Below are positions 34,024-42,199 of a stretch of DNA of 64,000 nucleotides, one piece after another (positions within the stretch are counted from its first letter, which is position 1; the number at the start of each line of letters is the position of its first letter). The DNA is from Armatimonadota bacterium (lineage in GTDB: Bacteria; Sysuimicrobiota; Sysuimicrobiia; Sysuimicrobiales; Sysuimicrobiaceae). The translations under genes were made by a program, and so were the position numbers. The notes below the pieces were generated by a model that did no database searches, was not told where the DNA came from, and saw only the letters and a program-made list of their open reading frames with translations. The stretch is from NCBI GenBank assembly GCA_025059775.1, contig JANXCW010000002.1, forward strand, positions 1 through 64,000, written 5' to 3'.

Positions 34024-36093
34024 CTACGCGCCCCGGAGGCGGGCACCGAACCGCTGCCGCAGGGCCTCCAGGACCTCCTCCAGAATCGCCTCCACCTCCC
34101 GGGCCTCCAGGGTACGATCCGGGGATCGGAACCGGAGGGAGAGAGCCACGCTCTTGTGGCCCGGTGGCACCTGCGGTCCCGTGTACACATCGAAGGGCTC
34201 TGCCGCCTCCAGCACCGGGCCCGCCACCCTCCGGATCTCCCCCACCAGGTCCCCCGCCGCCACCTCCTCCCGGACCACCACCGCCAGGTCCCGGTCCACC
34301 GCGGGGTAACGGGGAAGGGGCCGGAGCTCCGGAGGCCGGGCGTGCGCGAGCAGGGGCGCGAGGGCCACCTCCGCCACGTACGCCCTTTCCCGCAGATCGT
34401 AGACCTCCGCCACGTGGGGGTGCACCTCCCCCATCCATCCGACCCGCTCCGATCCAATCCACACGGCAGCGGAGCGGTAAGGGTGAAGCCAGGGGACGGC
34501 TTCCGGCACCAGCCGCCAGTCGGGAATGTGCAGGGACTCGAAGAGGGTTTCGAGGTTCCCCTTGAGGTGGTAGAAGGTGCTCTCCACCACCTCTTCCGGG
34601 AGGTTCCAGCGCCCCAGGAGCACCCGGCCCATGCGGGCGATCCCCACCACCTTACGCTCCTCCCAGCCCTCCGGGGTGGAGAAGTACACCCGGCCGATCT
34701 CGAAGATGTGCACGTCCGGGATTCCTCGGGTGCGGTTCGTACGCAGGACCTCCAGGAGGGAGGGCAGAAGCGTGGTGCGCAGGTGCGTGTGTTCCTCCGT
34801 GAGGGGGTTGAGAAGTCTGGGGGCCTCCCGGAGCGGGTGGTCGGGCGGAATCCGGAGGCGAGCGAGGTCCCGGGGATGGAGGAGGGAAAGGGTGAATACC
34901 TCCGTGAGGCCATCGCGCAGCAGGATCTCCCGCACCTCCCGCTCCCGCGCGAGGTGCTCCGGGAGCCTTCCCACCCCCATCTCGCCGAGGGGCATGGTCT
35001 CCGGGATCCGGTCGTAGCCCCACAGCCGGGCCACCTCCTCGATGAGATCCTCCTCCCGCTCCACGTCCCGGCGGTGGTGGGGGACCCGGACCACCGCCCG
35101 GTCCTCCTGCGGCTCCACACCGAATCCCAACCTGCGGAGGGTCCCTTCGGCCTCCTCCCGCGGGATTTCAGTCCCCAGCACCCGGCAGAGGCGGTCGTAC
35201 CGCAGGACTACCACCCGGGGCGGCTCCGGGCGGGGGTACACGTCTACCTCGCCACGCAGCACCCGCCCCCCGCAGTAGCGGCGCATGAGCTCCGCGGCGC
35301 GGGCGGCGGCGATCCGGGCCCGCTCCGGATCCCCACCCCGCTCGTGCCGGGTGCTCGCCTCCGTGCGCAAGCCCACGGCCCGGGCCGTGCGTCGCACCGC
35401 CACGGGGTTGAACCACGCGGACTCCAGCAGCACCCGGCGGGAGGTGGGTCGGATCTCGGTGTCCGCGCCGCCCATGATCCCGCCCAGGGCCACGGGCCGC
35501 TCCCCGTCCGCGATCACGAGCGTCCCTTCCGGTAGCACCCGCTCCACCCCGTCCAGGGTCACGAGCCGCTCTCCTGCCCGCGCGGTCCGGACCACAATCC
35601 TGCCGTCCACGAGGGCGTCGTAGTCGAAGGCGTGGAGGGGTTGGCCCAGCTCCAGCATCACATAGTTGGTGATGTCCACCACGTTGTTGATGCTGCGGAT
35701 CCCGCACTTCTCCAGCCGCTCGGTCATCCACCGGGGAGCCGGACCCACCTGAACGTCCACGATCACCCGAGCCACGTACCGGTAGCAGAGATCGGGATCC
35801 GCGAACGTCACGGAGGCGAGACTCCCCGCCGCGGGATCCTCCTCCTCCACCACCGTGGGAGGGACCACCACCTCCCCGCCCGTGGCCGCCGCCACCTCCC
35901 GCGCGATCCCCACCATCCCCAGCCAGTCGGGCCGGTTCGTGGTGGTCTCCAGGCAGAACACCCAGTCATCCCCCCACCGCTCCACGGCCTCCACGCCCAG
36001 GCCCAGCATGGGGAACCGCTCTGTCCACGCTTCGGGATCGAGGGGGTCCGGTGTGCGCACCAGTTCCCGGAGCCAGGTCCACGGAACCCGCAT
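34024..36093 (-). CDS. pheT: Phenylalanyl-tRNA synthetase beta subunit lacking the tRNA-binding OB domain
   Basis: A 689-residue beta subunit, about 100 residues shorter than the usual ~790. B1 is present (residues 1-45), but MLGLGVEAVERWGDDWVF runs straight into the LETTTNRPDWLGMVGIARE segment that normally follows the EMAP II-like OB domain (B2); B2 is absent. B3/B4 (SINNVVDITNYVMLELGQPL), B5 (VLGTEIPREEAEGTLRRLG), the catalytic-like core and a C-terminal anticodon-binding FDX-ACB domain (PLPRYPAVDRDLAVVV) are present. The missing domain is an appended tRNA-binding module, so the enzyme should be active. It is 9 nt downstream of pheS. Confidence 0.95.
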   Translation of the reverse strand: MRVPWTWLRELVRTPDPLDPEAWTERFPMLGLGVEAVERWGDDWVFCLETTTNRPDWLGMVGIAREVAAATGGEVVVPPTVVEEEDPAAGSLASVTFADPDLCYRYVARVIVDVQVGPAPRWMTERLEKCGIRSINNVVDITNYVMLELGQPLHAFDYDALVDGRIVVRTARAGERLVTLDGVERVLPEGTLVIADGERPVALGGIMGGADTEIRPTSRRVLLESAWFNPVAVRRTARAVGLRTEASTRHERGGDPERARIAAARAAELMRRYCGGRVLRGEVDVYPRPEPPRVVVLRYDRLCRVLGTEIPREEAEGTLRRLGFGVEPQEDRAVVRVPHHRRDVEREEDLIEEVARLWGYDRIPETMPLGEMGVGRLPEHLAREREVREILLRDGLTEVFTLSLLHPRDLARLRIPPDHPLREAPRLLNPLTEEHTHLRTTLLPSLLEVLRTNRTRGIPDVHIFEIGRVYFSTPEGWEERKVVGIARMGRVLLGRWNLPEEVVESTFYHLKGNLETLFESLHIPDWRLVPEAVPWLHPYRSAAVWIGSERVGWMGEVHPHVAEVYDLRERAYVAEVALAPLLAHARPPELRPLPRYPAVDRDLAVVVREEVAAGDLVGEIRRVAGPVLEAAEPFDVYTGPQVPPGHKSVALSLRFRSPDRTLEAREVEAILEEVLEALRQRFGARLRGA

Positions 36094-36102
36094 CCCGCCC
36101 TC

Positions 36103-37086
36103 CTAGAACTGGTTCAAAAAGCGCAGGTCGTTCTCCCAGAAGAGGCGGATATCGCCGATGCCGTATCGGACCATGGCCGGTCGCTCCACCCCCAGCCCGA
36201 AGGCGAAGGCGGTGTACCGCTCGGGATCCATTCCCGCCATCTCCAAAACCCTGGGATGGAACATCCCGCACCCTCCGATCTCCAGCCACCGGCCGCTGAA
36301 GTACACCGCGATCTCCGCGCTGGGCTCCGTAAAGGGGAAGTACGAGGGCTGGAAACGGATCCGGGTCTGCGGGCCCCACATCTCCCGGGCGAACCGGGAG
36401 AGCACCCCTTTGAGGTCCGAGAACCGCACGTCCTGATCCACCCAAAACCCGTCCACCTGGTGGAACACGGGCGCGTGAGTGGCATCGAGGGCGTCCCGGC
36501 GGTAGCACCGGCCGATGCTCACCACCCGCAGGGGAGGCCTTCGTACCGCCATCACCCGCACATCCACCGCGGTGACCTGGGTCCGCAGGAGGTGCTCGCG
36601 GTCCAGGTAGAAGGAGTCCTGCATGTCCCGGGCAGGGTGGTCATCCGGGATATTGAGGCGGCGGAAATTGAACTCCTCCGTCTCGATCTCCGGTCCTTCC
36701 GCCACCTCAAACCCCATGGAGCGGAAGATCTCCAGGATCTCCTGGATGGTACGGCCCAGGACGTGCGGCCGCCCGGGAATGGGGCGCCGGCCGGGGAGGG
36801 TGACGTCTATGGCCTCCGCGCGGAGCTGCCTCTGCAGAGCGATCGCCCGAACCACTTCGGCCCGGGCTTCCAGTTGAGCCTCGAGCCACTCCTTGGTCTC
36901 ATTGAGGAGGGCACCCATCCGGGTCCGCTCCCCCGGCGGGAGATCCCGCAAGCCCCGCAGCAGCTGGGTGAGCTGGCCTCGCTTGCCGAGATACCTACGG
37001 CGGACGGCCTCCAGGGCCTCCGGGGTCTCGGCCCGCTGGATTTCCTGTTCGGCCTCCTCCCGCAGGGTCCGGATCTCCGGTTCCAC
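36103..37086 (-). CDS. pheS: Phenylalanyl-tRNA synthetase alpha subunit
   Basis: A 327-residue catalytic subunit. It has the N-terminal coiled coil (to ~90), class II motifs HPARDMQDSFYL and VSIGRCYRRDALDATHAPVFHQVDG, and motif 3 in AFAFGLGVERPAMVRYGIGD. The GCGMFHPRVLEMAG segment lines the active site. It starts at GTG 37086 behind AGGAGGAAC. A promoter (-10 TATACT) is 50 nt upstream. The leader is only about 40 nt, too short for a T-box, so no tRNA-sensing control is expected. Confidence 0.96.
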   Translation of the reverse strand: MEPEIRTLREEAEQEIQRAETPEALEAVRRRYLGKRGQLTQLLRGLRDLPPGERTRMGALLNETKEWLEAQLEARAEVVRAIALQRQLRAEAIDVTLPGRRPIPGRPHVLGRTIQEILEIFRSMGFEVAEGPEIETEEFNFRRLNIPDDHPARDMQDSFYLDREHLLRTQVTAVDVRVMAVRRPPLRVVSIGRCYRRDALDATHAPVFHQVDGFWVDQDVRFSDLKGVLSRFAREMWGPQTRIRFQPSYFPFTEPSAEIAVYFSGRWLEIGGCGMFHPRVLEMAGMDPERYTAFAFGLGVERPAMVRYGIGDIRLFWENDLRFLNQF

Positions 37087-37135
37087 AACGTTCCTCCTGG
37101 GAAGCGTGGTTCCGCACGACCTCGCCGATGCCGGT

Positions 37136-37141
37136 AGTATA
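37136..37141 (-). promoter_or_regulatory. Extended -10 promoter for the pheST operon
   Basis: The minus strand reads TGGTATACT: an extended -10 (TGn plus TATACT), in the 72-bp gap between pheS and the upstream trmH-like gene. Predicted start near 37129. No recognisable -35 is present, as is common for extended -10 sites. Confidence 0.5.
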
Positions 37142-37158
37142 CCAGGGGCGGGACGGGC

Positions 37159-37896
37159 TCAGCCACCGCGCCGGGCCTCGTACAGGAGCACGGCCGCTGC
37201 GGCCACCACGTTCAGGGATTCCGCCTTACCGTAAACCGGGATCCGGACCCGGACCGATCCAGGCCAGGGATGTCGGGGTCCACTCCCTTCGCTCCCGAAC
37301 ACGAGGGCCACAGGTGGCGTGTAATCCGCCTCCCGGTAGTCCACCGCCCCCCGGGGGTCTGCCACGTACACCCGAGCCCCCCGCACCTCCTCCCAGGTGG
37401 CCCGCGCGATGGGGAGCGCGAAGCAGGACCCCGCACTCGCGCGGATGGCCCTCGGATGAAAGGGATCCACGGTTCCCTCGAGAACGGCCAGGGCATCGAA
37501 CCCTGCGGCGTCCGCGGTGCGGACCAGGGCCCCCATGTTCCCCGGATCCTGGAGCCCGTCCGCCACCGCGAGTCGGGACCAGGGGAGGGAGGAGAGGGGG
37601 CGCACCGTGGGGATCCGGACTACCGCGCACACGGGTTGGGGAGTCTCCACGTCCGCCAAGGCCTCCATCACCCGCGGCCCCACCCGGAGTATCCGGATCC
37701 CCGTGCGTCGGGCTAGGCGTTCCAGTTCCGGCATGGGCTCCGCCACCAGGAGCTCCTCCACCTGCCCTCCCACCCGGAGGATGGTCTCCACGATCCGGAC
37801 TCCGCTCACGACGACCCGACCCTGCGTCCACCGCTCCCGCCGACGGGCCAGGGCCCGAAGTTCCCGGATGTGCGGGTTTTTTGGGCTCGTGATCAC
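37159..37896 (-). CDS. TrmH/SpoU-family RNA 2'-O-methyltransferase
   Basis: A 245-residue SPOUT methyltransferase. The N-terminal substrate-binding domain starts [21 protein letters not shown]. The three SPOUT motifs are [26 protein letters not shown] and [17 protein letters not shown], which form the knotted SAM site. Members modify ribose in tRNA or rRNA; the target here cannot be told. The GTG 37896 overlaps the rplT stop (GTGA), and the position after rplT is common in Bacillota and relatives. Confidence 0.9.
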   Translation of the reverse strand: MITSPKNPHIRELRALARRRERWTQGRVVVSGVRIVETILRVGGQVEELLVAEPMPELERLARRTGIRILRVGPRVMEALADVETPQPVCAVVRIPTVRPLSSLPWSRLAVADGLQDPGNMGALVRTADAAGFDALAVLEGTVDPFHPRAIRASAGSCFALPIARATWEEVRGARVYVADPRGAVDYREADYTPPVALVFGSEGSGPRHPWPGSVRVRIPVYGKAESLNVVAAAAVLLYEARRGG

Positions 37897-38249
37897 CCCA
37901 GACGGGCCGTGGCGCTCCGGACGATCTCCGCGAATGCCTGGGGATCCCGCACCGCCAAGTCCGCGAGGACCTTGCGGTTCAGGGCGATGCCGTTCTGTCG
38001 CAGGGCATGCATGAGTCGGCTGTACGACAGGCCGTGCTGGCGGGCAGCCGCATTGATGCGGACGATCCACAGGCGCCGGAAATCCCGCTTGCGCTGTCGG
38101 CGATCCCGGTACGCGTTGCGCAGGGCCCGGATCACGTACTGGTTCGCCAGCTTGAACCAGCGGCTCTTCTTGCCCCAGTAGCCCCGCGCCAGCTTCAGGA
38201 TCTTCTTGTGGCGGCGACGTACCGTCTTCCCGCGCTTGACCCTTGGCAT
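37893..38249 (-). CDS. rplT: 50S ribosomal protein L20
   Basis: A 118-residue L20 of canonical length with [20 protein letters not shown] at the start and the globular [21 protein letters not shown] part at the end. It is an early 23S rRNA assembly protein and, in Bacillota and enterobacteria, the autoregulator of this operon. It lies 13 nt after rpmI. Confidence 0.97.
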   Translation of the reverse strand: MPRVKRGKTVRRRHKKILKLARGYWGKKSRWFKLANQYVIRALRNAYRDRRQRKRDFRRLWIVRINAAARQHGLSYSRLMHALRQNGIALNRKVLADLAVRDPQAFAEIVRSATARLG

Positions 38250-38262
38250 GCTCCGCTCTCCC

Positions 38263-38466
38263 TCACTCCAGATCGTACGGGATCAGGGCCCGGATGCGCC
38301 TGGTGTCCTGGGACGCCACGGGCACCTCCTGCGCGAGGCTGCGCAGCCTCCGGGCCCGCTTCTTCTCCTTCAGGTGCCCGCCGCCCTGACGGCGGCGGAG
38401 GAGCCTGCCGGTGCCCGTTACCTTGATCCGCTTGCGCGTGCCCTGGTGGGTCTTGGCCTTGGGCAT
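38263..38466 (-). CDS. rpmI: 50S ribosomal protein L35
   Basis: A 67-residue, very basic protein with the L35 opening [20 protein letters not shown] and [19 protein letters not shown]. It is full length and in the conserved infC-rpmI-rplT order, 12 nt after infC. The start ATG at 38466 is preceded by AGGAGGCAGAAGG. Confidence 0.96.
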   Translation of the reverse strand: MPKAKTHQGTRKRIKVTGTGRLLRRRQGGGHLKEKKRARRLRSLAQEVPVASQDTRRIRALIPYDLE

Positions 38467-38478
38467 CCTTCTGCCTCC

Positions 38479-38988
38479 TCATCGCCGGGCCGGGTTATAC
38501 ACCACCACCATGTTCCGCCCCTCCATGGAGGGAGGACGCTCCACGGTGGCGATGGGCGAGACGTACTCCGTGAGCCGGTCCAGGATCATGCGCCCCAGCT
38601 CCGGGTGTACCGCCTCCCGACCCCGGAACCACATCTCCACCTTCACCTTGTGCCCTTCCTGCAGGAAGTTGTACACCATCTTCGCCTTCGTCTGGAAATC
38701 GTGATCCCCGATCTTCGGGGTCATCCGAATCCGTTTCAGCTCCATGGTCCTGGCCTTCCGGTGCGCCTCCCGGTCCCGCTTGCTCTGTTCGTACTTGTAC
38801 TTCCCGTAGTCCATGATCTTGACCACGGGCGGTTCCGCCTGAGGCGCCACCTCCACCAGGTCCAGCCCCGCCTCCCGCGCCCGTTGCAGGGCTACGTGGA
38901 TGGGAACGATCCCGAGATTCTCTCCGCCCGGCCCGATCAGCCGGACCTCATGTGCCCGAATCCGTTCGTTCACCCGGGGTTCCCGATG
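38479..38988 (-). CDS. infC: Translation initiation factor IF-3, probable AUC start
   Basis: Both IF-3 domains are present: the N-terminal half with VNERIRAHEVRLIGPGGENLG and the C-terminal half from RMTPKIGDHDFQTKAKM. The first standard start is GTG 38973, but that leaves no usual N-terminal tail and lies 24 nt beyond the AAGGAGGGGAG ribosome site. An in-frame ATC at 38988 stands 7 nt after GGGGAG and gives IGNPGVNERIR, the expected N-terminus of about 169 residues. infC is known to use rare AUU/AUC/AUA starts in many bacteria, through which IF-3 represses its own synthesis. Start choice is inference; the gene identity is certain. Confidence 0.95.
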   Translation of the reverse strand, partial: HREPRVNERIRAHEVRLIGPGGENLGIVPIHVALQRAREAGLDLVEVAPQAEPPVVKIMDYGKYKYEQSKRDREAHRKARTMELKRIRMTPKIGDHDFQTKAKMVYNFLQEGHKVKVEMWFRGREAVHPELGRMILDRLTEYVSPIATVERPPSMEGRNMVVVYNPARR

Positions 38989-39176
38989 GATGCTCTCCCC
39001 TCCTTACGCTCCGGGTATCTTCCGCGGCCTACCCGCACTGTCCCGGTAAAATGAAAGCGGGCAGCAGAAGCCGCCCGCAACGGACATCCCCGCACGGGAT
39101 TCCCTTGCCCCCTGGCATGGGCCTCGGATCCCGTTGCGGTAGGAGGAATCGCCAGGCTTCTGCACGCACCCGAGCC
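38989..39176 (-). promoter_or_regulatory. infC-rpmI-rplT leader with mutually exclusive structures
   Basis: A leader of roughly 188 nt without an open frame. CGCAACGG (39131-39138, minus strand) can pair with CCGTTGCG (39076-39083). The last three bases of that 3' arm are the first bases of the terminator-like hairpin at 39057-39078, so the two folds compete. This resembles the L20-type attenuation leaders of Bacillota operons in position and logic; sequence similarity to those was not tested. Confidence 0.5.
39045..39078 (-). terminator. Terminator-like attenuator hairpin in the infC leader
   Basis: Minus strand: GCGGGCGGC-TTCT-GCTGCCCGC, a 9-bp stem with one G-U pair and a 4-nt loop, followed by TTTCATTTTACC. 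It lies between the promoter and infC, with no gene upstream to terminate, so conditional termination is the natural reading. Confidence 0.6.
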
Positions 39177-39182
39177 GCGATC

Positions 39183-39211
39183 AACCTAACATGGGCGTGG
39201 AGGTCCGTCAA
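39183..39211 (-). promoter_or_regulatory. Promoter of infC-rpmI-rplT
   Basis: Minus strand TTGACG (39206-39211), 17 nt, TAGGTT (39183-39188). Start near 39176. The -35 and spacer cover the first codons of the divergent mlaE, so the two operons overlap at their 5' ends. Confidence 0.55.
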
Positions 39212-39988
39212 GCCGGCTCCCGGCCGTCTCTGTGGGAGGCGGTGGGGCGTGTTGTGCTGAACTGGCTCGAGGAGCTGGGAGCGGGAACCCTGCTCCTCTT
39301 CCGGGTCCTCGTGGCCCTCGCCCGCCTCCGGTGGGAGGTCCGGGAGACCCTCCGACAGATGGATCGGGCGGGGGTGGACTCCATCCCCCTGGTCCTCCTC
39401 ACGGGAGCGTTTTCCGGTATGGTCCTCGCCTTCCAGACCGCCCGACAGCTCCTGGCGGTGGGGGCCGAGGGGTTCGTGGGGGGGCTTGTGGCGGTGTCCA
39501 TGGCCCGGGAGGCGGCCCCCGTGTTCACCGCGGTGACCGTGGCGGGCCGGGTGGGGGCGGGGGTCACGGCGGAGCTGGGCACCATGAAGGTCACAGAGCA
39601 ACTGGACGCCCTCGAGGTGATGGCCACGGATCCCGTGGAGTACCTGGTGCTGCCGCGGGTGGTGGCCCTGGTGGGAATGTTGCCCGTCCTGGTCCTTCTG
39701 GCGAACGCAGTCGGTGGACTGGGGGGCTACGTGGTGGCCCTCCTCACAGGGGTACCGGGATCCGTGTACCTGAGCTCCGTGCGGGAGTTCCTGGATTTCG
39801 CGGATGTGCTCAAGGGGCTCGGAAAGGCCGCGGTCTTCGGAGCCGCCATCGGCCTCGTAGCCTGCACCAAGGGGATGCGGACCTCGGGCGGCGCGGAGGG
39901 CGTGGGAAGGGCCACCACCAGCAGCGTGGTGACCGCCATCGTGCTCCTCCTCGCCCTCAACTACTTCTTGGATCTCCTGCTGTTCTGA
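39191..39988 (+). CDS. mlaE: MlaE-family phospholipid ABC permease
   Basis: A 265-residue inner-membrane permease of the MlaE/YrbE family with an amphipathic N-terminal helix and five hydrophobic helices. Recognisable are LLTGAFSGMVLAFQTARQL, VTVAGRVGAGVTAELGTMKV and TEQLDALEVMATDPVEYLVL, the last being the family's most conserved stretch. With MlaF and MlaD it moves phospholipids between the membranes. The ATG at 39191 has no clear ribosome site. A start further inside (GTGs in the first 30 codons) is possible. It heads a three-gene plus-strand operon. Confidence 0.92.
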   Translation: MGVEVRQAGSRPSLWEAVGRVVLNWLEELGAGTLLLFRVLVALARLRWEVRETLRQMDRAGVDSIPLVLLTGAFSGMVLAFQTARQLLAVGAEGFVGGLVAVSMAREAAPVFTAVTVAGRVGAGVTAELGTMKVTEQLDALEVMATDPVEYLVLPRVVALVGMLPVLVLLANAVGGLGGYVVALLTGVPGSVYLSSVREFLDFADVLKGLGKAAVFGAAIGLVACTKGMRTSGGAEGVGRATTSSVVTAIVLLLALNYFLDLLLF

Positions 39989-40000
39989 CACGGAGGGGAG

Positions 40001-40774
40001 ATGATCCTCGAGGGCCGGATCGCACTCCTGGACCTCCATAAGTCCTTCGGGACACAGGCAGTCCTCCGGGGCGTCTCCCTGGTGGTGGAGCCCGGGGAGT
40101 CCGTAGCCATCCTGGGGCCAAGCGGTGCCGGCAAGAGCGTGCTCCTCAAGCATGTGGTGGGACTTCTCCGTCCGGACGGGGGCGAGGTTCGGATCGACGG
40201 CCACGTGGTGCACGCCCTGCGCCCCCGGGAGTTGTCCTTGCTGCGCATGCAGGTGGGAATGGTCTTCCAGAGCTCCGCCCTCCTGGACTCCCTCACCGTG
40301 GGGGAGAACGTGGCGTTTCCGCTCCGCCGTCACCGTCGGATGACGGAACGCGCCCTCCAGGAAAAAGTCCTGGAGAAGTTGAAGCTGGTGGGCATGGAGG
40401 GGGCCAAGGACCGGATGCCGGCGGAGCTCTCCGGGGGGATGCGCAAGCGGGTGGGCATCGCCCGGGCCCTGGTGCTGGAGCCCCGCATCCTCCTCTACGA
40501 TGAGCCCACCGCGGGGCTCGACCCGGTCACCGCCCGCGCGGTGGACGACCTCATCCTGCACGTCCAGCGTCAGACCGGGACCACCACGGTACTGGTCACC
40601 CATGACCTCGTGACCGCCTTCCGGGTGGCTCAGCGCATCGCGGTGCTGGAGGGAGGACGGTTCGTCCTCGTGGGCCCCCCGGAGGCCCTGTGGAGGTCGG
40701 ACCACCCGGTGGTGGTGGAGTTCCTCCGCGCGAGCTTCGTGCCCACCCCTGGGAGGGAGGAGGGAAGGCTGTGA
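40001..40774 (+). CDS. mlaF: MlaF-family phospholipid ABC ATPase
   Basis: A 257-residue ATPase. Walker A is GPSGAGKSVLLKHVVGLLRP, the signature ELSGGMRKRVGIARAL is in the MlaF-specific form (GGMRKR), and Walker B is ILLYDEPTAGLDPVTARAVD. ATG 40001 follows GGAGGGGAG, 12 nt after mlaE. Its TGA overlaps the GTG of mlaD. No MlaB (STAS) gene is adjacent, as in many non-proteobacterial systems. Confidence 0.94.
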   Translation: MILEGRIALLDLHKSFGTQAVLRGVSLVVEPGESVAILGPSGAGKSVLLKHVVGLLRPDGGEVRIDGHVVHALRPRELSLLRMQVGMVFQSSALLDSLTVGENVAFPLRRHRRMTERALQEKVLEKLKLVGMEGAKDRMPAELSGGMRKRVGIARALVLEPRILLYDEPTAGLDPVTARAVDDLILHVQRQTGTTTVLVTHDLVTAFRVAQRIAVLEGGRFVLVGPPEALWRSDHPVVVEFLRASFVPTPGREEGRL

Positions 40775-42198
40775 GAACCGAGGCTCGAGTCGGATTCGCC
40801 GTGGTGCTGAGTCTCGTGCTGCTGGCTGCCCTGGCGGTATTCCTGGGACGGGTCCCGCTCTTCGAGCGGGGGTATGAATTCACCGTGGTGTTCGAGAGTG
40901 CGGAGGGGCTCGGTCCCGGCACCCCGGTCCGGATGGCGGGAGTGCAGGTGGGGGAGGTGCGCGCTCTCCGCCTCACGCCCGAGCACCGGGCCGCGGTGCG
41001 GGTGCGCATCCGGCCCGAGATCCGGATCCCCGCGGGATCCCGTTTCCAGGTGGCCAGCAGCACCCTCCTGGGGAACCGCTACCTAGCAATCCTTCCCTCC
41101 GGGGAAGCCGCGTCCATCCCACCGGACGCGGTGGTCACCGGCGAGCGGGCCAGTACCGTGGAGGACCTTTACCGGAGGGTGGATGCCCTGGCGGCGGAGG
41201 TGGAGACGGCGGTGCAGGACGTGCGTCGCCTCATCCGGTCCGCCCAGGGGGTGGTGGAACGCCTGGACGAGACCCTGGGCGCGATTCAGGAGACGGTGGC
41301 CGATCCTCGGCTCCGGGCCTCCCTGGTCCGGGCCGCGGAGCACTTGGAAGGCGCGGGCCAGTCCGTGGAGCGAACGCTCAGGCAGGTGGAGAGGATGACG
41401 GAGGTGGTGGGCACGGAGGTAACCCGCGCTGCCCACAGCCTGAGGGACTTCGCGCAGGACCTCCGGAGCACCGCCCGGGAGATCCGCCGGTTCACGGAGG
41501 ACGTCACCGCTCGGGGGCAGACCGCCGCCAGCCTCCGTCGGTCCGTAGCCAGCGTGGAGGAGGCGGCCTCGACCTTCCAGCGCACCGCGGGCAGCGTGGA
41601 GCGGACCGCCCGGCGCGTGGAGGAAATGAGCCGCGATCTCCAGGAGGGCCTGATCAACGAGACGCAACTGCGGGAGGTGCGTGCCCTCCTCACGGATGCG
41701 CGGGCGGCCGCCCGCCGGGTGGATGAGGTGATGGGCAAGATCGACCGGACCGTGGGGGACCTGGAACCCATCCTACAGCGGGTCCAGGAAGGGGTGCTCC
41801 TCCTCCCCAATCTGCACGTCACCTACGCGGTGTGGTACAACAGCCGCACCCAGTTCCGCCACGATCTCGACCTGTGGGTGACGCCCGGAGAGGGTCGCTA
41901 TTACCGCCTGGGAGTCCACGATGTGGGACGGGAGAACCTGTTGCAGCTCCAGGCGGGGTTCCGCCTCACGGACGCCCTAGGATGGCGGGCAGGGCTTGTG
42001 GATTCCCAGGTAGGTGTGGGGCTCGACTATCAGGCCGCAGGAGGATGGCGGGTTGCCCTGGACCTCACGAACTTCAACCGTCCCACCCTGCACCTCTCCC
42101 TCCACTACGCGGTTCAGCCCGCCCTCGCCATCGGCGCGCACCTGCGGGATGTGCTCCAGGAGCCCTCGTACGGGATCGGCCTGCGGTACCGATTCTGA
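40771..42198 (+). CDS. MCE-domain (MlaD-like) protein with an extra C-terminal beta domain
   Basis: A 475-residue protein. One N-terminal transmembrane helix (about 7-28) anchors it in the inner membrane. A single MCE domain follows (about 36-115, with GLGPGTPVRMAGVQVGEVRAL and SSTLLGNRYLAILP). A long helical coiled-coil region (about 130-345) with repeated heptads comes next. The last ~125 residues are different: alternating amphipathic strands (YAVWYNSRTQFRHDLDLWV, YYRLGVHDVG, LHLSLHYAVQ) that end in IGLRYRF with a terminal Phe. That pattern resembles outer-membrane barrel strands. Such a protein could span the periplasm from inner to outer membrane. E. coli MlaD is only ~183 residues. Confidence 0.88.
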   Translation: MRTEARVGFAVVLSLVLLAALAVFLGRVPLFERGYEFTVVFESAEGLGPGTPVRMAGVQVGEVRALRLTPEHRAAVRVRIRPEIRIPAGSRFQVASSTLLGNRYLAILPSGEAASIPPDAVVTGERASTVEDLYRRVDALAAEVETAVQDVRRLIRSAQGVVERLDETLGAIQETVADPRLRASLVRAAEHLEGAGQSVERTLRQVERMTEVVGTEVTRAAHSLRDFAQDLRSTAREIRRFTEDVTARGQTAASLRRSVASVEEAASTFQRTAGSVERTARRVEEMSRDLQEGLINETQLREVRALLTDARAAARRVDEVMGKIDRTVGDLEPILQRVQEGVLLLPNLHVTYAVWYNSRTQFRHDLDLWVTPGEGRYYRLGVHDVGRENLLQLQAGFRLTDALGWRAGLVDSQVGVGLDYQAAGGWRVALDLTNFNRPTLHLSLHYAVQPALAIGAHLRDVLQEPSYGIGLRYRF

Positions 42199-42199
42199 A

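Noticed and set aside
31542-34565. A 1007-codon plus-strand open frame, and similar long frames opposite many genes
   Set aside because: They lie antisense to well-supported genes (mpg, polX, cvpA, pheT) and have Pro/Arg/His-rich composition without motifs. At this GC content stop codons are rare on the opposite strand.
37087-37130. T-box control of pheST
   Set aside because: The leader is only ~40 nt and contains no T-box consensus or terminator.
39029-40705. A 558-codon minus-strand frame across mlaE and mlaF
   Set aside because: Antisense of two clear transporter genes, no homology, no ribosome site; it would also run through the infC leader and promoter.
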